This document shows, in pieces, positions 46,962 to 55,779 of a stretch of DNA of 64,000 nucleotides (its first letter is position 1; each line of letters starts with the position of its first letter). The notes under the pieces are model-generated. The model made no database searches and was not told the DNA's origin. It saw nothing but the letters and a program-made list of their open reading frames with translations. The position numbers and the translations under genes are program-made. Source of the DNA: Shewanella baltica (GTDB lineage Bacteria; Pseudomonadota; Gammaproteobacteria; Enterobacterales; Shewanellaceae); NCBI RefSeq assembly GCF_900456975.1, contig NZ_UGYM01000002.1, positions 2,232,001 to 2,296,000 of the forward strand, written 5' to 3'.

Positions 46962-47816
46962 TTAGCGAAGTAATAACAAGGGAACATGACTTTTACTGAT
47001 CATCCTAGTGGTATTGCTCCCGACAAAAAACTCCCTAATCCGCGAGTGCCCATAGGCCCCCATCACCATAAGATCAATTTGATGTTCAGCTTGATAGCTT
47101 GCGAGTGCCGCTTGCACCTCTCCTTGGCAAACAGCGGTAATTACATTAAAGTTTGCTCCATGAAGAGCATCTGCAACTAATCCTAATTCAGCCGTAGCCA
47201 GTGTTTGATTGTCTGACACCATGACAACATGACACTCAAGTCCTCTTAGTAACGGACTACTGGCAACGCAATTTAGCGCGGTTTTAGCCGTTGGACTGCC
47301 ATCATAGGCGATCATAAATCGCTTTGGCGTTTGAAATTCAGCCATCACCACTAAAATAGGTTGTTTCAGCGTGCGAATGACACTTTCAAGGTGGCTGCCA
47401 ATAGCCTGTGCTTGATCTTGATGTTGTTCACCTTGACGCCCCATCACAACCAATCTGGCTTTACACTCTTGCTCTAACAAAGTTTCAACCAAGTCGCCAT
47501 GGCGCTGCAAGGTTTCAATCTCAATTGCTGGTGCGGAATCAATAAGACGAGTTCGCGCATCTTGCAACAGATATTTGCCCTGCTCAAGCGCCAATTTACT
47601 TCGACGAGCCTCAAGTTCTACCATCTCATTAAGCAAGTGTTCTCGCGTACCTAGGCCAATATTTCCCGACAGATTTGATTCTGTTGGATAAGTTGATTTA
47701 TCCAATACATGCAATAATGTCACTGGCGCATCAAGTTGATTTGCAGCCCAGCGACTAGCATCACATACGGCAAGTGTCGCTTTTGAACCGTCAATACAGG
47801 CAATCACATTTGTCAT
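46962..47816 (-). CDS. Tandem universal stress protein (UspA family)
   Basis: 284 residues with two Usp domains. The first begins VIACIDGSKATLAVCDASRW and carries LVVMGRQGEQ. The second begins RFMIAYDGSPTAKTALNC and ends with the nucleotide-binding loop LMVMGAYGHSRIREFFVGSNT. It lies 33 bases downstream of the SulP transporter on the same strand; SulP-Usp pairs are common and hint at stress-linked regulation of anion uptake. Confidence 0.95.
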   Translation of the reverse strand: MTNVIACIDGSKATLAVCDASRWAANQLDAPVTLLHVLDKSTYPTESNLSGNIGLGTREHLLNEMVELEARRSKLALEQGKYLLQDARTRLIDSAPAIEIETLQRHGDLVETLLEQECKARLVVMGRQGEQHQDQAQAIGSHLESVIRTLKQPILVVMAEFQTPKRFMIAYDGSPTAKTALNCVASSPLLRGLECHVVMVSDNQTLATAELGLVADALHGANFNVITAVCQGEVQAALASYQAEHQIDLMVMGAYGHSRIREFFVGSNTTRMISKSHVPLLLLR

Positions 47817-47849
47817 CGTTATTTTCCTTTTTACTGTGTTGCTAGAGAA

Positions 47850-49340
47850 TTAGTGACCAGACATCATTTTTTCGATTTCTTCTGGCTTATCATGCACCCC
47901 AAATTTATCGACTATGGTGGCACTGGCTTCATTTAGGCCAATCAACTCGACCTCAGTCCCCTCACGGCGGAATTTAATCACTACCTTGTCGAGGGCCGAT
48001 ACCGCGGTAATATCCCAAAAATGCGCTTGAGATAAGTCGATAGTCACTTTATCAACCACTTCCCTAAAATCGAATGAATTACTGAACTTATCTGCCGAGG
48101 CAAAAAAGACTTGCCCAATAACCTGATAATGGCGACCAGTGTCGGCAGCCGTCGTTGCACTCTTAACCACCATAAAACGGCCCACTTTATTAGCAAAGAA
48201 CAGAGATGCGAGTAACACCCCTACAAATACCCCCATTGCTAAGTTATGAGTAGCGACCACCACAGCAACGGTCGCCACCATCACAAGATTGGTCGACATT
48301 GGGTGATGCTTAAGGTTACGTATGGAATCCCAAGAGAAAGTACCGATAGACACCATGATCATCACGGCAACCAGTGCCGCCATAGGAATAAGCTTTAACC
48401 ACTCACCTAAAAACACCACCATCACAAGTAAAAAAACACCCGCAGCGAAAGCTGATAAACGTCCTCTGCCACCCGATTTAATGTTGATGATTGACTGACC
48501 AATCATGGCACAACCTGCCATACCGCCCATTAACCCCGCGCCGATATTGGCAATACCTTGGCCCTTACACTCGCGGTTCTTATCGCTTTGGGTATCGGTT
48601 AAGTCATCGACTATGGTGGCGGTCATCATAGATTCCAGCAAACCCACCACGGCAAGGCCGGCCGAGTATGGGAAGATGATCACCAGAGTTTCAAGGGTCA
48701 ATGGTACTTCAGGCCAGAGGAAAATAGGCAAAGTATCAGGCAGTTGTCCCATGTCGCCGACAGTACGAATATCTAACCCCATATAAACCGCAAACAGCGT
48801 TAATCCGACAATACACACGAGAGGCGAAGGTAAGGATTTACCAATCACAGGGATGAGTGGGAATAAGTAGATAATGCCAAGACCTGCAATCGTCATCGCA
48901 TATACGTGCCAAGTCACATTGGTCAGCTCGGGCAACTGGGCCATAAAGATCAGAATCGCCAGCGCATTCACAAAGCCTGTCACCACAGAGCGGGAGACGA
49001 AACGCATCAAGCTACCGAGTTTTAAGTAACCCGCAGCAATTTGCAGTACACCGGTTAATAGGGTCGCCGCAAGTAAATACTCGAGGCCGTGTTCCTTCAC
49101 TAAGGTCACCATCAACAGCGCCATAGCACCCGTTGCGGCAGAGATCATGCCAGGACGACCACCTGTAAACGCGATAACCACAGCGATACAGAATGAAGCA
49201 TACAGGCCGACCTTAGGATCGACACCTGCAATAATAGAAAAGGCAATAGCCTCAGGGATTAACGCCAGCGCTACTACAATACCGGCTAACAGATCTCCAC
49301 GTATATTGGAGAACCACTCTTTTTTCATGGTTTGTATCAT
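47850..49340 (-). CDS. SulP-family anion transporter with STAS domain
   Basis: About 496 residues: ten or more hydrophobic segments and a C-terminal STAS domain ([20 protein letters not shown]). The SulP signature region includes [20 protein letters not shown], and [20 protein letters not shown] in the middle. Substrates in this family include sulfate, bicarbonate and other anions. With a Usp partner, bicarbonate or sulfate is plausible, but the sequence does not settle it. Starts at 49349 (GTG), 49340 (ATG) and 49328 (ATG) are possible; AGAG spacing favours 49340. Confidence 0.92.
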   Translation of the reverse strand: MIQTMKKEWFSNIRGDLLAGIVVALALIPEAIAFSIIAGVDPKVGLYASFCIAVVIAFTGGRPGMISAATGAMALLMVTLVKEHGLEYLLAATLLTGVLQIAAGYLKLGSLMRFVSRSVVTGFVNALAILIFMAQLPELTNVTWHVYAMTIAGLGIIYLFPLIPVIGKSLPSPLVCIVGLTLFAVYMGLDIRTVGDMGQLPDTLPIFLWPEVPLTLETLVIIFPYSAGLAVVGLLESMMTATIVDDLTDTQSDKNRECKGQGIANIGAGLMGGMAGCAMIGQSIINIKSGGRGRLSAFAAGVFLLVMVVFLGEWLKLIPMAALVAVMIMVSIGTFSWDSIRNLKHHPMSTNLVMVATVAVVVATHNLAMGVFVGVLLASLFFANKVGRFMVVKSATTAADTGRHYQVIGQVFFASADKFSNSFDFREVVDKVTIDLSQAHFWDITAVSALDKVVIKFRREGTEVELIGLNEASATIVDKFGVHDKPEEIEKMMSGH

Positions 49341-49349
49341 GTTACTCAC

Positions 49350-49975
49350 TCTGATTGAAATTTAATCATATATCCCAATAGCCTATGCCAACGCTTGACA
49401 GAAATGTCAGCGCATCGCCAATAAGGTTTTATGCGTCAAGGTGACGAAATGCAATTGGGATTATGGGGTACAGCAAAACAACTACCGAGATGGTAGCCAC
49501 TATGAACGGATCATAACGATCCAAGCAGGAAGGGTTGAACTAATGCGGCTTAAAGCTCATCACCAATAAATAACCTTGTTAGTATGAGTAAACTCAGATT
49601 TGAAGAAATTGAATACTGTTGCGCACTCGGAGATAAACATGCTCAACCGTAGACATTTGCTAATAGCGTCCAAAGTATAAAGATTTTTTGATCAAAATCA
49701 AAGTAAGTGACCGGAAATGAGTATTGGAAGTGAACAAACTTTAAGGACTGATCTGACGGTGCCGCATTACGAAAATTTGGTCAACTTGATCGTGCTATGT
49801 TATCGAGCACACTGCTCTACTTACAAAATTTGGATCAGTGAATCAGACTAGGCAAGTCTGATTCATTGAACACTCTGTCTTAGAGTTATTCACTGGCACT
49901 ATTCGAGATAAACCGACCATTTGAAAATATAATGGTTAACGCTCGCTGTCAGATAGCAAATCCTATCTAGGATTG
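49350..49975. other. Intergenic region with a palindrome copy and a possible transposase scrap
   Basis: No gene is seen over 626 bases. Near 49730-49840 the frame TLRTDLTVPHYENLVNL weakly recalls the N-terminal part of IS5-type transposases, but it ends quickly. Palindrome copy 5 lies at 49839. Confidence 0.4.
49839..49898. repeat. Dispersed palindrome, copy 5, with an extra half
   Basis: TGAATCAGACTAGGCAAGTC followed by TGATTCA, then a second related block (AACACTCTGTCTTAGAGTTA, TTCACTGG). It appears to be a compound of two family members. Confidence 0.75.
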
Positions 49976-50272
49976 TTAGCAATTTTTACTATTAAACGCC
50001 TCGAGTAGCTCAGCTAAACCACAACCCATACAATTCTCCGGCATAACCCAAGTTTCTGTGTCTGAATAATAAATAGCATAAGTTGATGGAAGAGATTCGA
50101 CGGTTATGGGCAATGCGAAAGAAGAATCTTCCTCAGGCCGTTCCGTATATACAACTTTCCAAGCTACGATGGGGTTCAGGTCTATTTCCGTGACGGCATT
50201 GTTATCTTCAAAAATAGGTTCAGCTACGTACGCAGGGCGATGATTCGGAACGATTACTACCATTTCTTTCAT
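49976..50272 (-). CDS. Hypothetical protein with C-terminal CMGCG
   Basis: A 98-residue acidic protein beginning MKEMVVIVPNHRPAYVAEP and ending NCMGCGLAELLEAFNSKNC. The start follows AGGGAAAT at good spacing. The Cys-x2-Cys could be a metal or redox site. I do not recognise the family. It lies downstream of the WYL regulator on the same strand. Confidence 0.65.
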   Translation of the reverse strand: MKEMVVIVPNHRPAYVAEPIFEDNNAVTEIDLNPIVAWKVVYTERPEEDSSFALPITVESLPSTYAIYYSDTETWVMPENCMGCGLAELLEAFNSKNC

Positions 50273-50419
50273 GATTATTTCCCTTTTTTGGACAATGTAA
50301 GGTCAACTAGATTGCAACGCCCTCGAGAGGGCGAAATTATGAGCGTTTTAGGTGCATGTGGCTTACTATGTTTTTAATCATTTCCTTCGATACCAACCAC
50401 CCCTGAATAGAATTGTGAC

Positions 50420-51364
50420 CTATTTGGTACCTTTAAACACATTCTCCATACAATGTAAGTGTTCTAGAGTTTTTCTGTTCTTTAACAGAAACTTATAATG
50501 GTTTTGAAGAGTGTATGAATGAGTATTGTCTGCTTCAGTGCTAACATCAATCCTCCAATATTTCGCAATGAAATAAAACAGAACTGCTTTTACATTTATG
50601 ATCAATTCATCACTGTCATCATCTATGCCAAATTCAATTCGAGTAGCTGCTTTATTTGATTCACTGAGTGTCGGATGCAATTCTAAATGAATAGGAGTGG
50701 TAATATGCCAATCAGCATCTTTTTCCAATCTTTCATGTATATCAGCAACTAAAGCAGACTCCTCGACAGACTGTAGGCGAGCAAAGTCAAAACACTTAAA
50801 TTCATTAGCGCCAGCGATATCGCCACGATGGTAAGCCCGAAACATCCAGGACATTCCATCAAAAAAAATAGCTGTTGGAAAAAGAATTCTAGGCGCATGG
50901 TTCGAGCTAGAGCCAGAACGATAACAACAGATAACACCCGAATTATTACAAATTGCTCTGGAAATTTTACTTACTAATGTTACATCAAGTTTTTTTGGGG
51001 ACACTCCTATTCTCTCGTATGGGACTATAGGACTATCTTGTAACTTGTTTTTATTAAATCCATTACCAAGCATCCCGAGTGCAGTTTCGGAATCGAGTTC
51101 AACAAGGGGTTCAAAGCATTCAACGTTGATAACGTTTTTCCCAGCTTTACGATCATAAAACACATTTTTTGATCGATGCTCTCTATATTTACCTACTAGG
51201 TTTGAGACCGCGGCATCTTTTAACCCAAAAAATGCTGTTAAATCTGAACGACTAAAACTCCCCTTAAATTGAAGCAGAAAGTCGATGTATGCCAATCTCT
51301 CTGCAACTTGAATCCCCTCTTTCTCCACTATGTGGCTAAATTTATATATATTTTTCAAGAGCAT
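50420..51364 (-). CDS. CapW/BrxR-like WYL-domain transcription regulator
   Basis: About 314 residues. The N-terminal winged helix reads ERLAYIDFLLQFKGSFSRSD and LTAFFGLKDAAVSNLVGKYR, then NVFYDRKAGKNVI, closely matching the pattern of CapW/BrxR regulators. The WYL-type domain follows (VICCYRSGSSSNHAPRILFP, then MSWMFRAYHRG, with the core WYL as WMF, and EFKCFDFARLQSV), and a C-terminal extension. CapW and BrxR repress phage-defence operons such as CBASS and BREX. Here no such operon remains; only small genes are adjacent. Start choice is uncertain among GTG 51376, ATG 51364 and TTG 51358. Confidence 0.8.
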   Translation of the reverse strand: MLLKNIYKFSHIVEKEGIQVAERLAYIDFLLQFKGSFSRSDLTAFFGLKDAAVSNLVGKYREHRSKNVFYDRKAGKNVINVECFEPLVELDSETALGMLGNGFNKNKLQDSPIVPYERIGVSPKKLDVTLVSKISRAICNNSGVICCYRSGSSSNHAPRILFPTAIFFDGMSWMFRAYHRGDIAGANEFKCFDFARLQSVEESALVADIHERLEKDADWHITTPIHLELHPTLSESNKAATRIEFGIDDDSDELIINVKAVLFYFIAKYWRIDVSTEADNTHSYTLQNHYKFLLKNRKTLEHLHCMENVFKGTK

Positions 51365-51490
51365 TTCTCCAAGCACTTAAGAATTATCTTCATCAATCAT
51401 ACCGACAAAATACCTCATCGCAAAGACACTATCAACAGCCCCCAAAAACACTTGATCTAGCTGCCAAGTATGATTATTATACGTGGTAGG

Positions 51491-51532
51491 TCGCATTTTA
51501 ATCAATAGCACTATATGCAGGTATGAATGCGA
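51491..51532. promoter_or_regulatory. Spaced inverted repeat between the WYL regulator and the 57-codon gene
   Basis: TCGCATT at 51491 and AATGCGA at 51526 face each other across 28 bases in the divergent intergenic region. This is a candidate operator for the WYL regulator. Confidence 0.45.
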
Positions 51533-51577
51533 TCAAAAACACTAAATGTAGATATTGATTTGTAATGGAGGTGCCAT

Positions 51578-51751
51578 ATGGCTACTAATGGAACATCGGG
51601 TGATAACCGTCGTCATGGAGCGGTGCGAAATAGATCTCAAACTCAAACTCCAAGCGGACATTGGGTTAAGCGAGATTCAGAGACGGGGCAGTTCATTGAT
51701 GTGAAGACATCTGACAAAACACCATTTAAAGGTGTTAGAAAAGAAAAATAG
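51578..51751 (+). CDS. Small basic protein of 57 residues
   Basis: Starts MATNGTSGDNRRHGAVRNRS and contains GHWVKRDSETGQFIDVK and TPFKGVRKEK. The ribosome binding site GGAGG is well placed, and a terminator hairpin follows at once. The Gly/Arg-rich start and the VKRDSETGQF segment look like a conserved small-protein family common in bacteria, but its role is unknown to me. It is divergent from the WYL regulator. Confidence 0.8.
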   Translation: MATNGTSGDNRRHGAVRNRSQTQTPSGHWVKRDSETGQFIDVKTSDKTPFKGVRKEK

Positions 51752-51776
51752 GCAATAGAAAATCTATTGCCTATCT
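51750..51776 (+). terminator. Terminator after the 57-codon gene
   Basis: AGGCAATAG-AAAAT-CTATTGCCT, followed by ATCTTCG. The stem begins inside the stop codon. Confidence 0.75.
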
Positions 51777-51778
51777 TC

Positions 51779-51923
51779 GTGAAACGTGAAATCAAGTATT
51801 TACTAGATACTGATTTTTGGGCATTAAGTTGGAGGGCTCACGCCTCAAAGTTATGCCATTACATCCAGCCAGATGTCTTAAAAGCATAACTATTGTCGTT
51901 TCACATTACAAGAGCACCCTCCC
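51779..51923 (+). ncRNA. Nested stem structure before a 32-codon ORF (putative structured RNA)
   Basis: Four nested complementary pairs: GTGAAACG (about 51780) with CGTTTCAC (about 51897), GGAGGGCTC (51831) with GAGCACCCTCC (51912), AGTTATGC (51849) with GCATAACT (51884), and ACATC (51861) with GATGT (51872). The first pair crosses the second, so they would be alternative or pseudoknotted folds. It lies upstream of a well-signalled tiny ORF, so it could be a leader, riboswitch-like element or sRNA. Confidence 0.5.
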
Positions 51924-51945
51924 TAATTGATTAGGAGGACTAAGC

Positions 51946-52044
51946 ATGAATAAGCAAAAATCAGTTCATGTGACGACCTATCCACGCTATCGCTATGGGC
52001 GCTGGGAGCAAGTCTGCTCTCACTGGCGCTCAATGCCATCGTAG
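51946..52044 (+). CDS. Tiny ORF of 32 residues
   Basis: Starts MNKQKSVHVTTYPRYRYGRW and ends with CSHWRSMPS. The ribosome binding site TTAGGAGGACTAAGC is close to ideal, making a real peptide likely despite its size. It is rich in Tyr, Arg and Trp. Function unknown; it may be a regulated or leader peptide of the upstream structure. Confidence 0.6.
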   Translation: MNKQKSVHVTTYPRYRYGRWEQVCSHWRSMPS

Positions 52045-52260
52045 GTAGAACTGTTATGGGAAACGGTGCCAGACCTGATTGGCACCTTTACTCACAAAAA
52101 TGCCACCACACAATTTTTTTCGGCAGCAACTATTCGTATCAATACATACGGTTCTTATAAAGCTTAAAATTATTCTTATTTGCTACATCGATAAGTCTTT
52201 CATAAACCTTATTATAATCGTCCATCGTTCTGATTTGTGACCACTGCGAAAGTGTACTGG

Positions 52261-53151
52261 TCAACCCAAACTGGACACTTTTAGTTGAGAATTTTCAAAC
52301 TCTACAGGTGACAGAGCGTCATTAGCAGAATGAAGCCGCTCCAAGTTGTAATATTTCATGTAAGCCGTCACATCTTGCTTCATAAACTCCCTTGTTGGTT
52401 GATTAACTTTAAAAATCCAATCGTGTTTCAAGCTACCAAAGAAACGCTCAACAACGGCATTATCCCAACACGCACCCACATCACCCATGCTGGCTCGGAT
52501 ACCATAGCTCGATAGCAGCCTACCGAATTGCTTACTGGTATATTGCGAGCCTCGGTCACTGTGAAATACCAACCCTCTGGCCGGTTGGCGCAGGTTGTAG
52601 GCTTTTATTAATGCCTTGGATATCAAATCTGTGGTCATGCGTTTGTCTATGTGCCATCCCACAATCCGGCGTGAATATAAATCCATCACCACAGCTAAGT
52701 ACATCCAGCCTTCACCCGTCTTTAAATAGGTCACGTCACTCGCCCAGACCTGATTAGCCGATACTGGATTAAAGTTCATGTTTAACAGGTTATCAGCCAC
52801 TGCATCTGAGTGTTTTCGCTGTGTCGTCACCTTGTAAGCACATCGCTGGGTTACTTTGAGTCGAAGGCGGTGCATAATTTTACGAACGAGATAGCGACCA
52901 ACCTGGTAGCCTTCCTTGCGCAATTTCTTCACCATTTCACGATTCCCTAAGCTGCCTCGACTTTGCTTAAATAGCTGTCGAACAAGGCGATAAAGCTTCA
53001 GTGTTTCAAGGCTTATCACGTTTGCAGGGCGTTTATGCCAATCGTAATAGCCTGACTTACTGACACTCATTACTCGACATAACAGTGCTATGGGGAATAG
53101 GTGAGATTGCAGTTTGATGAAACGAAATCTTACTTCATTTCTCTCGCAAAG
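52261..53151 (-). CDS. IS3-family OrfB transposase (made by programmed frameshift)
   Basis: DDE integrase-type catalytic part. Motifs are NQVWASDVTYL (first Asp), GLVFHSDRGSQYTS (second Asp) and WDNAVVERFFGSLK (Glu). The first ATG in frame is at 53070, but the frame is open further upstream and encodes NEVRFRFIKLQSHLFPIALL, which joins OrfA near 53145 as in other IS3 elements. OrfAB fusion by ribosomal frameshift is expected. Confidence 0.88.
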   Translation of the reverse strand, partial: LCERNEVRFRFIKLQSHLFPIALLCRVMSVSKSGYYDWHKRPANVISLETLKLYRLVRQLFKQSRGSLGNREMVKKLRKEGYQVGRYLVRKIMHRLRLKVTQRCAYKVTTQRKHSDAVADNLLNMNFNPVSANQVWASDVTYLKTGEGWMYLAVVMDLYSRRIVGWHIDKRMTTDLISKALIKAYNLRQPARGLVFHSDRGSQYTSKQFGRLLSSYGIRASMGDVGACWDNAVVERFFGSLKHDWIFKVNQPTREFMKQDVTAYMKYYNLERLHSANDALSPVEFENSQLKVSSLG

Positions 53152-53438
53152 AAGGCGCTTGCCTCGGCGTGCCCCTTGGGTATTTTTAGAATTTCTTTCT
53201 CCATGCGTAATTCTTTGTTTTCTCTACGCAATCGCTTTAGCTCATCACGCTCAGACTCTTCTAAGGTGATACCTTGTTGCAGGGCTTGGTGTTTTTCCTT
53301 CCAGTTGTAAAGCAGGCTCGTGCTAACTCCAAGAGACTTTGCCGCATCGGCAACGCTATAACCTTGCTCTAGCACCATCAAGACTGCTTCATCTTTAAAT
53401 GCCTGCGGATAACTCTTATGTGATTTTTTCAGACTCAT
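53130..53438 (-). CDS. IS3-family OrfA
   Basis: 102 residues: helix-turn-helix HKSYPQAFKDEAVLMVLEQG and SVADAAKSLGVSTSLLYNWK, then a leucine zipper ELKRLRRENKELRMEKEILK. The short IPKGHAEA insert before SAFFAREMK is unusual compared with the common KKASAFF form. Confidence 0.92.
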   Translation of the reverse strand: MSLKKSHKSYPQAFKDEAVLMVLEQGYSVADAAKSLGVSTSLLYNWKEKHQALQQGITLEESERDELKRLRRENKELRMEKEILKIPKGHAEASAFFAREMK

Positions 53439-53639
53439 ATAGACCTCTTAATTTATTGACCATACTGTCTCAAAATTAAGTGTCCGATGGGATTAGACCA
53501 GAACAATAGACGCCCTTTTTCATCCATAAAGGTAAATCTTTTTTCTCTGTTTCAGCTTCTTTTTCAAAAAGCTTTTTCTTAATCCTTTGACCCGTCCTAA
53601 ATAGCGTTGACACTTTTCAAACTCATTTTGGAGAGTGTA

Positions 53640-54032
53640 ATGACTTCAACAATTAAACGAACTCAACGTGATTATTCCCTCGCTTTTAAATTGGCCGTTG
53701 TCGACCAAGTGGAAAAAGGCGAGCTGACTTATAAGCAGGCCCAAGACAAGTACGGTATTCAAGGTTGTTCCACCGTGTTAGTTTGGCTTCGCAAACATGG
53801 AAAACTGGATTGGTCCCAAGGAACACCATCTACATCAATGCGAGGACATTTAATGACTGAGCCCACCACACTCACTCCCGAGCAAAAGATAAAAGCACTC
53901 GAAGCCGAACTTGAAGATACCCGCATGAAAGCCGCGTTCTTCGAAGCCATTGTCGAAAAACTTAGAACTGACTACGGGATTTCTGTCGTAAAAAAGCCAC
54001 GAGCGAAACGCTCCAGGAAAAAACGGCCATAG
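53640..54032 (+). CDS. IS3-family OrfA of IS 2
   Basis: 130 residues from ATG 53640 (MTSTIKRTQRDYSLAFKLAV) with GGAG upstream. Helix-turn-helix EKGELTYKQAQDKYGIQGCS, then a coiled coil EQKIKALEAELEDTRMKAAF. It ends in a basic run of Arg and Lys, where AAAAAAC provides a slippery site. Confidence 0.93.
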   Translation: MTSTIKRTQRDYSLAFKLAVVDQVEKGELTYKQAQDKYGIQGCSTVLVWLRKHGKLDWSQGTPSTSMRGHLMTEPTTLTPEQKIKALEAELEDTRMKAAFFEAIVEKLRTDYGISVVKKPRAKRSRKKRP

Positions 54033-54856
54033 GTTATCGCGTCACCCAATGCTGTCGCTACCTCGGGATTAGCCGTCAGGCGTATTATCAGCAATGTCAG
54101 CGGCAAAAAGTATCAGAGCAGAGGGAGCAACACGTGTTGCAAACGGTGCAATATGAACGGTTATTTCAACCACGAATAGGTACACGCAAGTTGCAGTATT
54201 TACTGAATAAATCACATCAAATAGTGATTGGGCGAGACCGGTTATTTAGCAGCCTCAGAGCGCATCGTTTGTTGGTCGCACCTAAACGGGCGTACCACAA
54301 AACGACTCACAGTCATCATCGATTTAGGTGTCATCCCAACTTGCTTAAGCCCAGTGAGCAACAAGTGGACATCACTCGCTCAGAGCAAGTCTGGGTGGCT
54401 GATATTACCTATCTGCCACTGCAAAATAATGAAGCCTACTTAAGCCTGGTGACCGATGCCTGGTCACGAAAAATCGTGGGCTATCATGTTGATGATAATC
54501 TCAAAACAGATGGTGTGCTAACAGCGTACAAACAGGCACTGAGGCAGCGGCAAGACAAAGATAAACCGCTGATACACCACTCAGATCGAGGAATACAATA
54601 CTGCTCAAACGCTTATCAAGCGGTTCACACACATCATGGTGTGACATGCTCAATGACAGACGGATATGACTGCTATCAAAATGCATTAGCAGAACGCGTA
54701 AATGGCATATTGAAGCAGGAGTTTTTAACACATAAGCCAGCAACGCTGCAGGAGGCGCGACAGATGGTGGCAGAAGCGGTCGCCATATATAATCAACGAC
54801 GGCCACATTTGGCCTTAAAATATAAAACGCCCGATGAGGTTCATCAGGCGTTTTAG
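54018..54856 (+). CDS. IS3-family OrfB transposase of IS 2 (made by -1 frameshift)
   Basis: The OrfB frame is open back to the slippery A-AAA-AAC near 54018, giving TAIGYRVTQCCRYLGISRQA, the family's N-terminus. Without frameshifting the first start is TTG at 54134. Catalytic motifs: QVWVADITYLPLQNNEAYLS, IHHSDRGIQYCS and NALAERVNGILKQEF, with YNQRRPHLALKYKTPDEVH at the end. All DDE residues are present, so it is probably active. Confidence 0.9.
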
Positions 54857-55259
54857 GTAGAAATAAGTGTCAACTTATTTCAGGACGAGACACTTCCTAA
54901 AATTTCAAAACAAAGTACAACAAAAACTACAAACATTGCTGTTAGAACAAAAAATGAGTAATTAACAGCTTCCAGTGTCGCCGCCCGAATGTAGCACCCA
55001 TTGACAAAATCAATGAGTACACCAAGCGTGGATGCTGTTAACCAATCCCATAAAAATGGAGCTCCACCCAAAATAGCAGAAGCAATAATTGAACTGACTG
55101 AACCATAAAATATGGCAGAGGCCTTAGGACTTGTTTCAATTTTCTTAAACATAATATAACCAAGTTAAGACACAGACAAAAATAATGCGTTTAAAATCAA
55201 TCAAATAAACTAATTTAAAACCATTTTACTCCAAGGTATAAATTTGTATTGCAAAATTA

Positions 55260-55547
55260 TCAGCGCCCCCTAAAAAAGGCGCTTGGCAGATAAAACAATG
55301 AAAATAAAACAGTATAAACAACAGCATATAATGCACTGTGCGGTTTTTTTGAAGCGTAATATTTACAATATCCCCAATAGCCTAGCGTCGTAAAACTAAA
55401 CGAAACGGAGGCCGCCACAAGATAGTTTACCGATAAGGCTACATCTGATTCCTGAATCGCAAGCCAGGCAAAACCCAGCATACAAGATGAGATAATCACA
55501 CACGGCAACACATGGGCCCAAAACGCATTAGACCTTTCTCTATTCAT
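55260..55547 (-). CDS. Small hydrophobic membrane protein, function unknown
   Basis: About 95 residues from ATG 55547 (MNRERSNAFWAHVLPCVIIS), preceded by GGGAGAG at good spacing. Three membrane helices fill most of the length, ending YLPSAFFRGR. It lies just upstream of the IS-split gene on the same strand. The two may once have formed an operon. Confidence 0.65.
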   Translation of the reverse strand: MNRERSNAFWAHVLPCVIISSCMLGFAWLAIQESDVALSVNYLVAASVSFSFTTLGYWGYCKYYASKKPHSALYAVVYTVLFSLFYLPSAFFRGR

Positions 55548-55562
55548 CAGTAACTCTCCCAT

Positions 55563-55779
55563 TAATGTAAATACGCCACATATCGCAATGAATTATCAAG
55601 CAATCGTGGCTTTATCGCAGTGTAATAATATCGAGTAAGACATGGCTAGAAGAAAATGCTGTTAAACAACTTGGTTTTGAAACTAAATCAAATTCAGTTT
55701 GGCGATAAGCCCAGCATGGCAATTTAACTCCAACCCATGTAATGTAGTTTAATGTATACATTGTATTTTGAGGTTTACT
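55563..55779. other. Short gene-free stretch with a gene remnant
   Basis: In plus frame 3, SSKTWLEENAVKQLGFETKS followed by NSVWR and a stop (ending about 55708) looks like the end of a lost protein; no start or upstream part remains. The rest is the promoter area of the antitoxin at 55780. Confidence 0.4.

Larger units (their letters stand above)
52253..53505 (-). mobile_element. IS3-family insertion sequence 1
   Basis: About 1.25 kb, with imperfect ends TGTACTGGTCAACCCAAACT at 52253 and, on the minus strand, TGTTCTGGTCTAATCCCATC from 53505; GGACACTT follows in both. It carries orfA and orfB in the usual overlapping arrangement. No clear target duplication is present (AAG against ATA), so one end may have mutated. 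It interrupts the split membrane-protein gene. Confidence 0.9.
53588..54892 (+). mobile_element. IS3-family insertion sequence 2, intact, with target duplication
   Basis: About 1.3 kb. Ends are TGACCCGTCCTAAATAGCGT followed by TGACACTT at the left, and on the complementary strand TGTCTCGTCCTGAAATAAGT followed by TGACACTT at the right. A CTT duplication flanks it (53585-53587 and 54893-54895). It lies 82 bases from IS 1 and is inserted in the same gene. Confidence 0.93.
52139..55152 (-). pseudogene. Membrane protein gene split by two IS3-family elements
   Basis: The 5' part (55152-54893) encodes MFKKIETSPKASAIFYGSVS and two membrane helices to LCFEILG. The middle part (53584-53506) continues RIKKKLFEKEAETEKKDLPL to KKGVY. 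The 3' part (52252-52139) continues LSQWSQIRTMDDYNKVYERL to KLYKNRMY and stop. Dropping the two IS elements and one copy of the CTT target duplication leaves 260+79+114 bases, one open frame of 151 codons. The protein would have a cytoplasmic charged tail. Family unknown. Confidence 0.85.

Noticed and set aside
49730..49840. IS5-type transposase fragment
   Set aside because: Only a weak resemblance over about 15 residues; not enough to call a feature.
52253..53505. Target duplication for IS 1
   Set aside because: Flanking bases (AAG on the left, ATA on the right) do not match for any reasonable choice of ends, so I do not claim one.
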